This document shows positions 1 through 8,762 of a stretch of 64,000 bases of DNA, in pieces. The notes beneath the pieces were generated by a model. The model did not search any database, was not told the DNA's origin, and saw only the letters and a program-made list of their open reading frames with translations. The DNA lies in NCBI RefSeq assembly GCF_002909235.1, contig NZ_PHQQ01000015.1:1-64000 (forward strand), in the 5' to 3' direction. The position numbers were made by a program, and so were the translations under genes. Position 1 is the stretch's first letter. Every line of letters begins with the position of its first letter. Origin of the DNA: Arenibacter catalasegens (GTDB taxonomy: Bacteria; Bacteroidota; Bacteroidia; Flavobacteriales; Flavobacteriaceae).

Positions 1-34
1 AATCTAGACCCAAAATTTGACTATCTTTTTTAAT

Positions 35-108
35 GTAGAGGGGTCAGCATCCGACAGAACGGCAGATGCATTCTCTGACCATTTTTAACCCCAGGTAGAG
101 GGGTCAGC
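35..108. repeat. Direct 14-bp repeat pair before a broken recombinase
   Basis: The 14-mer GTAGAGGGGTCAGC occurs at 35-48 and again at 95-108, exactly 60 bp apart. Between them GGTCAGCATC (42-51) can partly pair with GATGC and CTGACC further on, so the segment can fold. It lies exactly where the following recombinase frame loses its expected N-terminus. It may be a scar or a protein-binding repeat; the function is not known. Confidence 0.5.
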
Positions 109-1313
109 TTGCTCTAGCGTATCCAAATAAGGCAGGGGAATGCACCATCGCCATTCGCATTACTAAAAATAGGAAATCGACTTATATTCATACAGGTCAG
201 AAAATTAAGCCAAAGTATTGGGATGAAGTAACGAGTAAAGTTAAAAAAAGTCACCCGAACTCGAATCGTTTAAACAATTTTATATCCTCCAAAGTCTTAG
301 AAATAAATAAAACACTTTTAGACGTAGAGACCGAAGTCAATTCCAAAAGACAAATTGCAGAAATAAAAAAAACAATTTCAGGTAAATATAAAAGCTCCTC
401 GTTTTACACATTTGCCGAAGCTTATTTTGAGGAACTTGAAAAAAACAAAAAGTATTCTCGAATCGATTGTGAACGACCCCTATTGAATAGGATTAAAAGG
501 TATCCAAGGGCAAAGACGTTGACCTTCGAGGCCATTACCCCTCTTTTTCTACGAGGCTTCATCTCCTATTTAAGAAGCACTAAAGATTCCGTTGGGGAAA
601 GAAGTATTGTAAACACGCTGATTTTCATACGCACCTTGCATAACAGGGCTTCCCAACAAGGCATTGTCTCTAGGGATAATTATCCTTTTGGGAATACCGA
701 TGGAAAGATTAAAATAAGAATTCCAAAATCTATCAAAATCGGTCTTACTTCAGAGGAAATCAGAATTATCGAAGAAATAGATCTTTCTGACAATCCAAAG
801 CAGCACCACACTCGCAATGTATTTCTTTTTAGTTTCTATCTCGCCGGAATGAGGGTTTCCGATGTAGTTCAAATGACTTGGGCGAACGTGCAAGGAGAAA
901 GAATATATTATACCATGAACAAGAATCAAAAAAACCTTTCGCTCAAAATACATGGTAAACTTCAGAAAATTTTGGATAAATACCTCCCGACGAAAACCGC
1001 ACACACCGATTATATCTTCCCTGAATTAAAAGAAGCCGCCAATAATCCGAAAGATATTCTAAGGGTTAGCAAAACGGCCAACAAAAGACTTAATAGATTT
1101 TTGGCGCAAATTGCCGAGCGAGCGGAAATAACAAAGAAAATCACGATGCACGTATCTCGTCATTCCTTTGGGAATATATCTGGAGATCGCATTCCGTTAC
1201 AAGTATTGCAAAAGCTTTATAATCATTCCGACATTAAAACAACCATTGACTACCAGCAAAACTTTGTAAATAAAGATTTGGACGATGCGCTTGATAGTGT
1301 CATTGGTTTTTGA
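99..1313 (+). pseudogene. Tyrosine recombinase/integrase lacking a start codon
   Basis: A frame open from codon 99 to the stop at 1311-1313 encodes about 404 residues of a Bacteroidota-type tyrosine recombinase: an arm-DNA-binding domain (KAGECTIAIRITKNRKSTY, then YIHTGQKIKPKYWDE), a SAM-like core-binding domain and a C-terminal catalytic domain. Catalytic residues are visible: Arg in AGMRVSD, HxxR in HVSRHSFG, then His in YNHSD and Tyr in IDYQ. An in-frame TAG at 96-98 precedes it, and no ATG, GTG or TTG lies in frame before the TTG at 483. That TTG would remove the whole arm-binding domain. The missing part is only some 10-15 residues compared with the usual length, so the 5' end looks cut or rearranged at the direct repeat at 95-108. 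Expression from the TTG at 483 as a shortened protein cannot be excluded. Confidence 0.7.
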
Positions 1314-1385
1314 TCTATTCACGCATGGCGCTTTCCCTAAATACGTTATCGGCCTTATAAATAGTTCCATTTGAAAATAATTATG

Positions 1386-1445
1386 TATATTTGTTCATAA
1401 TTTTTATTTGTTCACGTTTTCGTGAACTATAAAATAAAGTGAACA
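1386..1445 (+). promoter_or_regulatory. Palindromic operator/promoter of the AbiE-type toxin-antitoxin pair
   Basis: A perfect inverted repeat GTTCACG-TTTT-CGTGAAC lies at 1410-1427. It is nested in wider TGTTCA (1392-1397, 1409-1414) and TGAACA (1440-1445) half-sites that run up to the ATG at 1446. A TATATTTG box (1386-1393) matches the flavobacterial TAnnTTTG -7 element. The layout suits autoregulation by the antitoxin, as is known for AbiEi proteins that bind inverted repeats. Binding itself is inferred. Confidence 0.6.
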
Positions 1446-2447
1446 ATGAACGATCAAGGAATTGTGCAATATGCATTGGCCAACCTTCAGAAAACAGGTG
1501 AAATCGAAGCCAAATGGCTTGATAAAGCCCCTAATGAAGTCTTAGATGGCACGATAGCCCTTACCCTGAACGACCGGACTATCAAGCTTGGCATAGAAAT
1601 TAAAAAGGAGCTAAGAAATATCCATCTTCCAAAATTAGAGGCATTCGCCAAGGAGTATGAGCCATTTATGATCGTTGCACAAACCATATTTCCCAAAATA
1701 AAACAAGAGCTTCGTAACAGGAACATCGCCTATCTTGAGGCCAACGGTAATATTTACCTCAACGAAAAAGAAACCTTCCTTTGGCTAGATGCCAATGAAC
1801 CCATCGCAATAAAGCAAAAGACCACAAATAGGGCATTTACCAAAACCGGCCTAAAGGTTGTTTACCAATTCCTATTGGACGATACATGGGTTAACAAAAC
1901 CTATCGTGAGATAGCCGATAAAACAGATACAGGTATCGGCAATATCACGAACATCTTCAATGGTCTAAAGGATGATGGTTTCCTCATTCCACTTACCAAG
2001 GACACTTATATTTTAGAGGACAATAAAAAGTTACTCGAAAAATGGATTATGGCCTATGAAAAAAAGTTGAAACCAAATCTGGTCATTGGAACATATCGAT
2101 TTGTTGATAACGATGCTTTTTTTAATTGGAAGGACATTAAATTAAAACAGGGGCAAACGTTCTGGGGAGGAGAACCCGCCGGAGACATATATACCGATTA
2201 CCTTCGACCGGAGGAGTTAACGCTGTACACCACCGAACCAAGAAACGAACTGATGAAGAACTATAGGCTTGTTCCCGATGAGGGCGGCAATGTCAAGATC
2301 TACGAAAAATTCTGGAAGGACAATACAGAGGAAAAAGAAGCGGTTCATCCTTTGCTCGCTTACGCCGACCTGATAATGAAAGGGGATAGACGATGTACCG
2401 AAACCGCAGAAAAAATATATAATGAGTACTTACAGGATAAATTTTAA
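1446..2447 (+). CDS. AbiEi-like type IV antitoxin / transcriptional regulator
   Basis: This 333-residue protein has an N-terminal region of the nuclease-fold-like type seen in AbiEi relatives (LGIEIKKELRN, then AYLEANGNIYL). A winged-helix part follows around residues 130-185 (KVVYQFLLDD, YREIADKTDTGIGNITNI), and a C-terminal domain resembles the COG4861/AbiEi group. The gene overlaps the downstream nucleotidyltransferase by 26 bp (2422-2447), typical for translationally coupled antitoxin and toxin. It sits directly behind a palindromic operator, which supports autorepression. In known AbiE systems the antitoxin does not bind the toxin but counters its activity and represses the promoter. The family call rests on residue patterns and on the partner gene. 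Confidence 0.7.
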   Translation: MNDQGIVQYALANLQKTGEIEAKWLDKAPNEVLDGTIALTLNDRTIKLGIEIKKELRNIHLPKLEAFAKEYEPFMIVAQTIFPKIKQELRNRNIAYLEANGNIYLNEKETFLWLDANEPIAIKQKTTNRAFTKTGLKVVYQFLLDDTWVNKTYREIADKTDTGIGNITNIFNGLKDDGFLIPLTKDTYILEDNKKLLEKWIMAYEKKLKPNLVIGTYRFVDNDAFFNWKDIKLKQGQTFWGGEPAGDIYTDYLRPEELTLYTTEPRNELMKNYRLVPDEGGNVKIYEKFWKDNTEEKEAVHPLLAYADLIMKGDRRCTETAEKIYNEYLQDKF

Positions 2448-3279
2448 ACAACTCCGCCAAAGACCCGACTTTTTAGAAATGTTGGCAGCTTTGGAACGAG
2501 GTTTTGCAGCATTCCATGTTGACTTTTATTTGGTCGGTGCCGTCGCCCGTGATATATGGATGACGGCAATTAATGAAATCCCGCCAAGCAGAATTACAAG
2601 AGACATTGATTTTGCCGTTTTTATGGAAGACAAGGGAATCTATGAAAAACTAAAACGGCACCTTATTGAAATAGAACACTTTCAACCTTCCATAGAGAAT
2701 AACTTCGTGTTATTTTGGCAGGGCAGAATGCAGGTTGACCTCCTTCCTTTCGGAAACATTGAAGATGAAAATGCCAAGGTAAGTTTGGAAGGTACTGGCC
2801 TTACCAGTTTGAACATGCCTGGCTTCAAAGAAATCTATGAGAGCGGATTGCCCGAAGTAGAATTAGAAGGGGAACATCGATTCAAGTTCTGCACCTTGCC
2901 CGGAATCGTTATTCTAAAGCTCATCGCTTGGGAAGACCGTCCTGAAATCCGAAGGGATGACCTAAAAGACATTCTGACAATACTGACTCATTTTTTTGAA
3001 ATGTACACCAACCAAATTTACGAGCATCATTCAGATCTATTTGGCGACGATGATTTTGGGCTTCATCTCATTGCAGCACGAGTGATGGGTCGAGAGATGA
3101 AAAAAATAGCGATGAGGAATGAAAAACTCTATGAAAGGCTGACCAATCTTCTAGAAAAAAATACGATGGATGTCAATACAAGCGAAATTGGGAAGATTCT
3201 GGCAAATATGGCAAACACTACTGTTGCCGAAAGTCTAAAACCATTAGTTGAAATTCAGCTCGGTTTTCAAGGCGATTAA
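2422..3279 (+). CDS. Nucleotidyltransferase toxin of AbiEii type
   Basis: This 285-residue protein of the DNA polymerase beta-like nucleotidyltransferase superfamily has LVGAVARDIW (about residues 36-45) as the GS/GA-x-ARD-type active-site loop. TRDIDFAVF provides the paired carboxylates DxD and QVDLLPFG the third Asp. LPGIVILKLIAWEDRPEIRRDDLKD matches the conserved helix of AbiEii/COG4914 proteins. Known AbiEii-type toxins transfer nucleotides, for example to tRNA, and cause reversible growth arrest or phage abortive infection. The start is ATG 2422 inside the antitoxin gene. Together the two genes form a compact defence or stabilization module in a mobile region. Confidence 0.72.
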   Translation: MSTYRINFKQLRQRPDFLEMLAALERGFAAFHVDFYLVGAVARDIWMTAINEIPPSRITRDIDFAVFMEDKGIYEKLKRHLIEIEHFQPSIENNFVLFWQGRMQVDLLPFGNIEDENAKVSLEGTGLTSLNMPGFKEIYESGLPEVELEGEHRFKFCTLPGIVILKLIAWEDRPEIRRDDLKDILTILTHFFEMYTNQIYEHHSDLFGDDDFGLHLIAARVMGREMKKIAMRNEKLYERLTNLLEKNTMDVNTSEIGKILANMANTTVAESLKPLVEIQLGFQGD

Positions 3280-3544
3280 AAATTAGTTTTCCGTCCTCCC
3301 CCAAACCATACCATAACTTAACTGCACGTGGATCCTGCAGAGTTTCTTTAGCGTTCCGATAGATAAGAGTTAAGACGAAACTTTGTAGGTCGTAATCAAG
3401 TCTTGACTGGGCATGCAATGCCTTTTCGCTCCACATCAGCAACAGATTCGATTTGGAATGTATATCGAATACTTTTTGCAGATTCGGGCCGCCCAGTCTT
3501 CTATGTACTGTAAAACCTTTGATGAACCGTGCCCGACAATCCAT
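3218..3544 (-). CDS. Hypothetical protein, possible mobilization-region ORF
   Basis: This 108-residue reading frame (ATG at 3544) overlaps the 3' end of the nucleotidyltransferase gene antisense by 62 bp. Much of it has ordinary protein-like composition (SEKALHAQSRLDYDLQSF, LWYGLGEDGKLIF), but no family was recognized. It lies just downstream of the mobilization-like remnant on the same strand, so it could be the worn second gene of a mobilization operon. It may also be a non-coding frame. Confidence 0.3.
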   Translation of the reverse strand: MDCRARFIKGFTVHRRLGGPNLQKVFDIHSKSNLLLMWSEKALHAQSRLDYDLQSFVLTLIYRNAKETLQDPRAVKLWYGLGEDGKLIFNRLENRAEFQLMVLDFRQQ

Positions 3545-3584
3545 TTGGCTGACCAGTCCATACTTTACCCCTAACCTCCCCGTT

Positions 3585-3818
3585 TCATTTTACGCTTTCT
3601 TGACTTGAATATGAAACGGGGAGCATATCCTTTTCTTCAGCCTCTTGTTGTAAGGCCAATCTTCTAAGGAGAGGACTTATCACGCCCCTTTCCAAAATAT
3701 TCAAGTTATAGGCTTCGCATATTTTTCTCAAATTATCGTATTCCGTGATATTGAAACGAAACGTTATAGTAGACTCCCATTTCCTTTCCCTAAAACGTTT
3801 TACCTCCCCTTTTGTTGA
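3585..3818 (-). pseudogene. Mobilization-protein-like (ribbon-helix-helix-like) remnant
   Basis: An open minus-strand frame of 77 codons reads from just after a TAA (3819-3821) to a TGA at 3585-3587 and has no ATG, GTG or TTG start. It encodes a basic N-terminus, then ESTITFRFNITEYDNLRKI and YNLNILERGVISPLLRRLAL. This resembles the beta-strand/helix/helix arrangement of small relaxosome accessory proteins in Bacteroidota. It is probably the tail of a longer gene truncated at its 5' end. Conjugative relatedness is inferred only from this pattern. Confidence 0.35.
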
Positions 3819-3821
3819 TTA

Positions 3822-4188
3822 CCGTTTTATTATACGATATTCTTATCGGTTTTCACTTCGCCAGAAGTAGGAGTTTTAGGATGCTTAAAACATAACTTGC
3901 TATCTTCTCCGAAGATTAATATTTCCAATTCTTTTTTTAAGGATATATTACTCAAAACAGATGGGTCTGTTTTATTCCAACTCCAAAACAAAAATACCTT
4001 CCGAATGCGTAAATCCTATGTGCATATATACATATACCCATATATTTATATATTTATATTTCAATATATCCCGAAAGCAGCATTCCCTTTATTATTTATT
4101 CTTTGGAGGGTTTAATTGTACAAGTGCAACCTGGAGGCTATGGAACATTTCAACGGCTAAAAATAAATGTGGTTAGGGAGAAAAAGGG
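3822..4188. other. Intergenic, no gene seen
   Basis: No coding frame here looks protein-like. The AT-rich alternation around 4018-4075 (repeated TATATA/CATATA units) is simple-sequence-like and explains the low-complexity short frames. Confidence 0.5.
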
Positions 4189-4319
4189 CAAGCGGTTTTC
4201 ATCGCTTGTGCTTTTCAGCGGCCGAGGAGGTCGGGCAAAACTGGAACGGAAAGACTTCCCAAGCGGACCAGCTTAGCGTCTCCGCTTGGGGAGGATTGGA
4301 GCGGAAGGGTTGCCCGACT
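4189..4319. ncRNA. GC-rich, strongly foldable element; candidate structured RNA
   Basis: CAAGCG/CGCTTG (4189-4194 with 4203-4208) makes a first hairpin. A larger fold follows: GTCGGGCAA (4230-4238) pairs perfectly with TTGCCCGAC (4310-4318), enclosing CCCAAGCGGA (4258-4267) paired with TCCGCTTGGG (4281-4290) around a 13-nt loop. The GC content is well above that of the neighbours. No terminator T-run or promoter is obvious, so this could be a non-coding RNA, a recombination-site palindrome or an intron or element relic. Confidence 0.35.
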
Positions 4320-4537
4320 TCCGCAGGGATTGGAAATCTGAGTAGACGATAAAGTGGTTCTAATTTTGAAATATGTCTGTTGCATTTAAGTGTGGAGGAT
4401 ATTGGCTTCATAACATATGAAACTTGTCGATGCCGAGTCCAAATCTCTCATCAATAAGTCTGTCCTTACCTGATTTAACAAATCCGCCAAAAAATGAACG
4501 ATAAGGTCGTAATTAGAATTTGCCAAGGCAAAAAAAA

Positions 4538-4559
4538 GGCTCCCAATTTCTTGGAAGCC
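4538..4559 (-). terminator. Rho-independent terminator of the tRNA fragment, copy 1
   Basis: On the minus strand GGCTTCCAAGAAATTGGGAGCC folds into a hairpin followed by a run of T. It sits just downstream of the tRNA 3' half (4575-4616), as expected for the tRNA gene's own terminator carried inside the attachment core. Confidence 0.75.
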
Positions 4560-4574
4560 TTGTCTTTGTTACTG

Positions 4575-4616
4575 TGGGCCCTACTGGGTTCGAACCAGTG
4601 ACCCCCTGCTTGTAAG
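4575..4616 (-). other. 3' half of tRNA-Val(UAC): attachment-site core, copy 1
   Basis: On the minus strand the 42 nt equal tRNA positions 32-73. They give anticodon loop CTTACAA (anticodon TAC at 4614-4612), 3' anticodon stem GCAGG, variable loop GGGTC, T-arm ACTGG-TTCGAAC-CCAGT, acceptor strand AGGGCCC and discriminator A, with no CCA encoded. Upstream of the loop the sequence stops matching a tRNA, so the 5' half is missing. This is the usual product of integration by a tyrosine recombinase into a tRNA gene. The intact tRNA should lie at the other end of the array. Confidence 0.75.
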
Positions 4617-4734
4617 CCTAAAAGAAAGGACATCAAATCATATCAAACACCCATCATATATATCTGAATATCAATGTTTTATAGCAATTAAATTTTATTT
4701 GATATCATTTGCATCCATTTGACATACAAAAAAA

Positions 4735-4755
4735 GTGAGCGTAAAGTGAGCGTAA
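4735..4755. promoter_or_regulatory. Tandem integrase arm-type repeats at island left end
   Basis: Two copies of GTGAGCGTAA (4735-4744 and 4746-4755), 11 bp apart, lie between the tRNA core and the integrase start. Degenerate copies occur at the other end of the island (45811-45831) and one copy at 46056-46065. The position and phasing suit binding by the integrase N-terminal arm domain. The function is inferred. Confidence 0.55.
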
Positions 4756-4792
4756 TTATTTCTTACCTTTTCCTTGAAATATTCGAATTGCA

Positions 4793-6049
4793 ATGGCCAA
4801 GGTAAGTTTAATATTGGACACTAGGAAGAAATCCAAAAGCAGTATTACAGGACTATATCCCATAGTCCTAAAGGTCTTTCACAAAAAGAGCCGGCTGATC
4901 GTTCTTGGCCACTCTACCAACCTTACTGGATGGAATAGAAAAACCCAACAGCTCCGAAAATCCGCAGTTATGGACAATGGGCTGGATTACCATAAGATAA
5001 ATGCAGAACTTGGAAATAAATTCCATTGGGCCAGGCAAGTGGTATACGAGCTTGGGGAAAGTATCGGCCGTATAGATGTTGATCTACTACTTGACCACAT
5101 AAAGGTCAGATGGGACGGTGAACAGGACTTTGAAATAAAAAAGAAGGTCGAAAATGATATTTCCCTATCCCAATGGGCAGGTGTGATGATAAAAAGAAAA
5201 CGGTCAGCTAATATTCCTGGAACGGCACAATGGTATCAAAGCGGCGTAGATGCCCTGACCAAATTCAACAATGGAAAGGACATAATGTTATATGATATTA
5301 CGGTGACCTTTCTCAAGGACTTCGAGGCCCAACAATTGAGCAGGGGAAATTCGAAAAACACAATAGGGATGTATATTAGGGCCATTAGGTCCATGTACAA
5401 TGGCGCCATCAAAGAGGACCAATTTGTTCCGCTTAAGAATCCGTTCGATCACTACAAAACTCCCTCAATGGCCCGTACTAAAAAAAAGGCCGTGGCAAAG
5501 GCCAGGATCATGGAACTAAGGACACTGGAATACGAACGGGAAAGCCCGCTTTGGCATGCCAAAAACTATGCCCTTATCATGTTCTACTGCAGGGGAATGA
5601 ACTTTATAGATCTGGTCAAGCTTAAAGTGAAGAATATTGAGGGCGACCGTCTTCTATATGGCAGAAGCAAAACTGGTGACCCTTTTTCCGTCAAGATTAC
5701 CGAAAGTCTTGGCAACATCCTGGAGTTCTACCTAAAGGGGAAACGACCCGAAGATTATTTGTTTCCCACAAACTATGACGGCAGCACCAAACATTATCAA
5801 AAGTACAAATCCCAAAGGAGGAGAATGAACGAACGTCTTAAGGTCATTGCAAAGGATGCGGGGATAGAAGGTGAATTCACAACCTACTACATCCGCCATT
5901 CCTGGGCCACAATAGCCAAGTTCATGGGAATCCCTACAGAGGTTATTAGTGAAGGCTTGGGCCATAAATCTTTAAGGACTACAGAAATCTATTTGAAAAG
6001 CTTTACAAACAATGTTTTGGACGAGGCCAATGAGCTTGTTGTTTCTTGA
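4793..6049 (+). CDS. Tyrosine integrase of genomic island 1
   Basis: This 418-residue site-specific recombinase has an N-terminal arm-DNA-binding domain (about 1-100), a SAM-like core-binding domain (about 115-215) and a catalytic domain (about 230-415). Catalytic residues are seen as Arg in YCRGMNFIDL, Arg in YYIRHSWAT (Tyr replaces the usual His of HxxR, common in this family), His in LGHKSLRTT and Tyr in EIYLKSF. It starts at ATG 4793, 177 bp from the tRNA core, typical of tRNA-targeting islands. A sister copy at 46103-47359 differs at scattered residues. A short inverted repeat AGGTTT-TTT-AAACCT at 6096-6110 may be its terminator. Confidence 0.93.
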   Translation: MAKVSLILDTRKKSKSSITGLYPIVLKVFHKKSRLIVLGHSTNLTGWNRKTQQLRKSAVMDNGLDYHKINAELGNKFHWARQVVYELGESIGRIDVDLLLDHIKVRWDGEQDFEIKKKVENDISLSQWAGVMIKRKRSANIPGTAQWYQSGVDALTKFNNGKDIMLYDITVTFLKDFEAQQLSRGNSKNTIGMYIRAIRSMYNGAIKEDQFVPLKNPFDHYKTPSMARTKKKAVAKARIMELRTLEYERESPLWHAKNYALIMFYCRGMNFIDLVKLKVKNIEGDRLLYGRSKTGDPFSVKITESLGNILEFYLKGKRPEDYLFPTNYDGSTKHYQKYKSQRRRMNERLKVIAKDAGIEGEFTTYYIRHSWATIAKFMGIPTEVISEGLGHKSLRTTEIYLKSFTNNVLDEANELVVS

Positions 6050-6217
6050 TTTACGGACAGACAAAGGTCGTTAACTAAGGAAGTCTTAAAGTGGAAGGTT
6101 TTTTAAACCTCGACAGGAGCTAGGGAAACATAGCAAGATTTTCTATTGTAAATTTCCATTCCGATCAAATATTTAAGAACTTTACTTTTCAATATATAGA
6201 ATAGGGGTTAAAAAAAC

Positions 6218-7306
6218 ATGGCTACAACTGAAGCACAACTAAAAGAACGCATCAAGGAACTTACTTGTCTCTACGAGGTTACTTCCATCATCGTTAACTC
6301 AGATTACAACCAATTGGAGGCTTCTCTTGAGGCTATTGCTTATTGCCTGAAAAAAGCATGGCAATTTGAACATGATACCGAGGTGCTATTGAAAAGTGGC
6401 GTATATGACATCGGGACTGAAGGGTATATATCGGACATGGTTTCTATAAAATCCGATATTAAGGTTTTCAATAAATTGGATGGTTTTATTGAAGTGGGAT
6501 ATCCAAAGGACAAATATGCGAAATCCGACTTTTTGAAAGAAGAGGAAAAATTACTTCAAAACGTATCCTTGGAAGTTGGTAACCTACTTGAAAAAAAGCA
6601 GGTACACGATAACGAAGAGGCTATCAAACGACAAGTCGAGCGTGCGGACCGCCTTCATATTTTGGGAGAGATTACAGCTGGCATAGCCCATGAACTAAAT
6701 ACGCCCCTTGCGAATATCTTAGGTTTTACGGAACTTTTGAAGGAAAGGATAACAGACCCGAAGTCCATACGAGATCTCGATAAAATTGTGGACAATGCAA
6801 TCTTCAGTCGCGAGGTGGTTAAAAAACTAATGTTCTTTGCGTGCGAAATGCCCCAACAAATGAAGTCGGTAGTATTAATTCCGGTGGTTGAAAATATATT
6901 GAAGCTGCTTGGGCCTTCCCTACACACGAAAAATATAAATTTGACCAAGTCTTTCGGCGATGATAACATAGAACTCCGTGCCGATACAGTGCAATTGACC
7001 CAAGTATTATTCAACTTGATTATGAACGCCATCTATTTCTCCCCTAAAGGTGGGAGAATTGACATTGGCATCAATGAGAAAGGAAAAAAAATACAAATTC
7101 GAATCTCAGATGAAGGCCCAGGTATCGACCCAAGAAACGAAGATAAAGTTTTTGAACCTTTTTTTACGACAAAACCTTTGGGAGAGGGTTCGGGACTGGG
7201 CCTGAGTGTGGTGCACGGTATTATAAGTAGTCATAAGGGAACGATAACCCATAGTGCGAATACCCCAAAAGGAGCTATTTTTACCATAGATTTTCCAAAA
7301 TTGTAG
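6218..7306 (+). CDS. NtrB-like sensor histidine kinase
   Basis: This 362-residue soluble histidine kinase has no membrane segment. The N-terminal 140 residues form an unassigned GAF-like sensory region followed by a coiled linker. His158 lies in the H-box AGIAHELNTPLANILG. The ATPase part shows the N-box in NLIMNAIYFSPKGG, G1 in DEGPGID and G2 in GEGSGLGLSVVHGI, with FFTTKPLGEG as in NtrB-type kinases. The next gene, a sigma-54 response regulator, starts 2 nt after its stop, so the two form one cotranscribed pair. The signal sensed is unknown; a soluble sensor suggests a cytoplasmic cue such as redox or energy state. Confidence 0.9.
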   Translation: MATTEAQLKERIKELTCLYEVTSIIVNSDYNQLEASLEAIAYCLKKAWQFEHDTEVLLKSGVYDIGTEGYISDMVSIKSDIKVFNKLDGFIEVGYPKDKYAKSDFLKEEEKLLQNVSLEVGNLLEKKQVHDNEEAIKRQVERADRLHILGEITAGIAHELNTPLANILGFTELLKERITDPKSIRDLDKIVDNAIFSREVVKKLMFFACEMPQQMKSVVLIPVVENILKLLGPSLHTKNINLTKSFGDDNIELRADTVQLTQVLFNLIMNAIYFSPKGGRIDIGINEKGKKIQIRISDEGPGIDPRNEDKVFEPFFTTKPLGEGSGLGLSVVHGIISSHKGTITHSANTPKGAIFTIDFPKL

Positions 7307-7308
7307 AA

Positions 7309-8634
7309 ATGGCATTACGTAAAGAAAACATACTGCTCGTCGATGACGATATCGATATTTTAGAACTTTTGCAGAGGCATTTGCAATCGATGGACTATCA
7401 TACCTATAAGGCCGTATCGGTCAAGGAGGCCCTTTATATTTTAAAGGACACTTATATCGACTTGTTGATTACCGATATACAAATGCCCGAAGTGGACGGG
7501 CTGCAGTTGGTAAAGTTCGCCGATGAACATTATCCTGAAATACCCAAACTAGTCATTACTGGCTACCCTTCCGTGGATGGTGCTCTAGAAGTCATCAAAT
7601 CTGGTGCGACTGATTATTTAACCAAACCCTTTACCAAGGACGAGTTAAAACTGGCTGTCCAAAAGTCTTTTGAAAGCGGCGCAAAAAGAAAAAAACCTCA
7701 ACCCCCTTTAAGTGTCCATAAGGGCAGAGGGTATGCCGATATGATCGGTACGTCGGAAGCATTTCAAAGAATTACGGACATCATAGATAGGGTAAAGAAT
7801 AACAAAGCTACAGTCTTGATCCAAGGAGAAAGCGGTACGGGCAAGGAATTGGTAGCAAGGGCCATCCACTATTCTGGCCAATTTTCCCGTGCGCCCTTTG
7901 TGGCGGTAAATTGCGGAGCCATTCCAGAAAATCTATTGGAGGCCGAACTTTTTGGCTATATTAAAGGAGCCTTTACGGGTGCCAACGACAACCGAAACGG
8001 ATTCTTTCAAGCTGCTGATGGGGGTACGCTCTTTTTGGACGAAATTGGTACGGCACCCCTTTCCGTTCAGACCAAACTACTCCGCGTCCTTCAAGAAAAG
8101 GAAATCACAAAAGTGGGTTCCCGACGGGCGGAAAAAGTCGATATTCGTGTTATTGCTGCAACAAATGCCGATTTGTTAGAGGCCATCAAAAAAAAGGATT
8201 TCCGTGAAGATCTTTACTATCGACTTACTGTTGTAGAAATCAATGTGCCTCCACTTCGCGAACGAAAATCAGATATTCCACTGTTGGTCGATAAATTCGT
8301 TCAAAAATATGGGATAGAATATAAAGATCGTCTTATGGGTATTTCCTCAGATGCCCTACAAGTTTTGCAACGCCATCATTGGCCAGGTAATATTCGGGAA
8401 TTAGAGAATATAATTCAACGGGCGGTCATTATGTGTGATGGTGCTATCGATGTTAAAGACCTTCCACAAAACTTAAAATTCCAGATTGATTTTCCCAATG
8501 CCGATTTCCTTCCACTTCGTGAAATGGAGAAGGAATATGTAAAACGCGTGCTTGCAAATGTCGGTGGCAATAAAACCAAGGCGGCTGCAATCCTTCAAAT
8601 AGACCGTAAGACCTTACGTGATAAGTTGAACTAA
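7309..8634 (+). CDS. NtrC-family sigma-54-dependent response regulator
   Basis: This 441-residue protein has three domains. The receiver spans about 5-120, with phosphoacceptor Asp56 in LLITDIQMPEVDG and Lys in LTKPF. The AAA+ sigma-54 activator domain spans about 145-380, with Walker A GESGTGKE at 173-180, the GAFTGA loop at 220-225 and Walker B in GGTLFLDEIG. A C-terminal Fis-type helix-turn-helix ends in NKTKAAAILQIDRKTLRDKL. It would be phosphorylated by the adjacent kinase and then open sigma-54 promoters. One such promoter-like site lies at 8763-8777 in front of the next gene. Confidence 0.93.
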   Translation: MALRKENILLVDDDIDILELLQRHLQSMDYHTYKAVSVKEALYILKDTYIDLLITDIQMPEVDGLQLVKFADEHYPEIPKLVITGYPSVDGALEVIKSGATDYLTKPFTKDELKLAVQKSFESGAKRKKPQPPLSVHKGRGYADMIGTSEAFQRITDIIDRVKNNKATVLIQGESGTGKELVARAIHYSGQFSRAPFVAVNCGAIPENLLEAELFGYIKGAFTGANDNRNGFFQAADGGTLFLDEIGTAPLSVQTKLLRVLQEKEITKVGSRRAEKVDIRVIAATNADLLEAIKKKDFREDLYYRLTVVEINVPPLRERKSDIPLLVDKFVQKYGIEYKDRLMGISSDALQVLQRHHWPGNIRELENIIQRAVIMCDGAIDVKDLPQNLKFQIDFPNADFLPLREMEKEYVKRVLANVGGNKTKAAAILQIDRKTLRDKLN

Positions 8635-8762
8635 CTTCCTGAGGTAAAACTCCTATATCGAGGAATTTCTCCCCGCTTTCTTAATATCGTTCCCTTTCTA
8701 AATTTATCATTATTACTTGATTATTAAGTGGTTACATATTATTCCGCTGAATTTCAATTTTA

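Larger units (their letters stand above)
4532..6049. repeat. Long direct repeat, copy 1 (att core plus integrase)
   Basis: This 1518-bp segment matches 45853-47359 (1507 bp) almost throughout. The 11-bp length difference is one missing GTGAGCGTAAA unit in copy 2. It contains the tRNA terminator, the tRNA 3' half, a conserved 150-bp AT-rich stretch and the integrase gene. It offers ready homology for deletion of the 41 kb between the copies by ordinary recombination as well as by integrase. Confidence 0.9.

Noticed and set aside
3897-4176. Overlapping short frames around the ATATAC-rich stretch
   Set aside because: Low-complexity translation (Tyr/Ile runs) arising from alternating AT sequence; no start signal or family pattern.
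4575-4616. Complete tRNA gene at the att core
   Set aside because: Only positions 32-73 are present; the sequence beyond the anticodon loop does not pair as a D-arm or acceptor stem.
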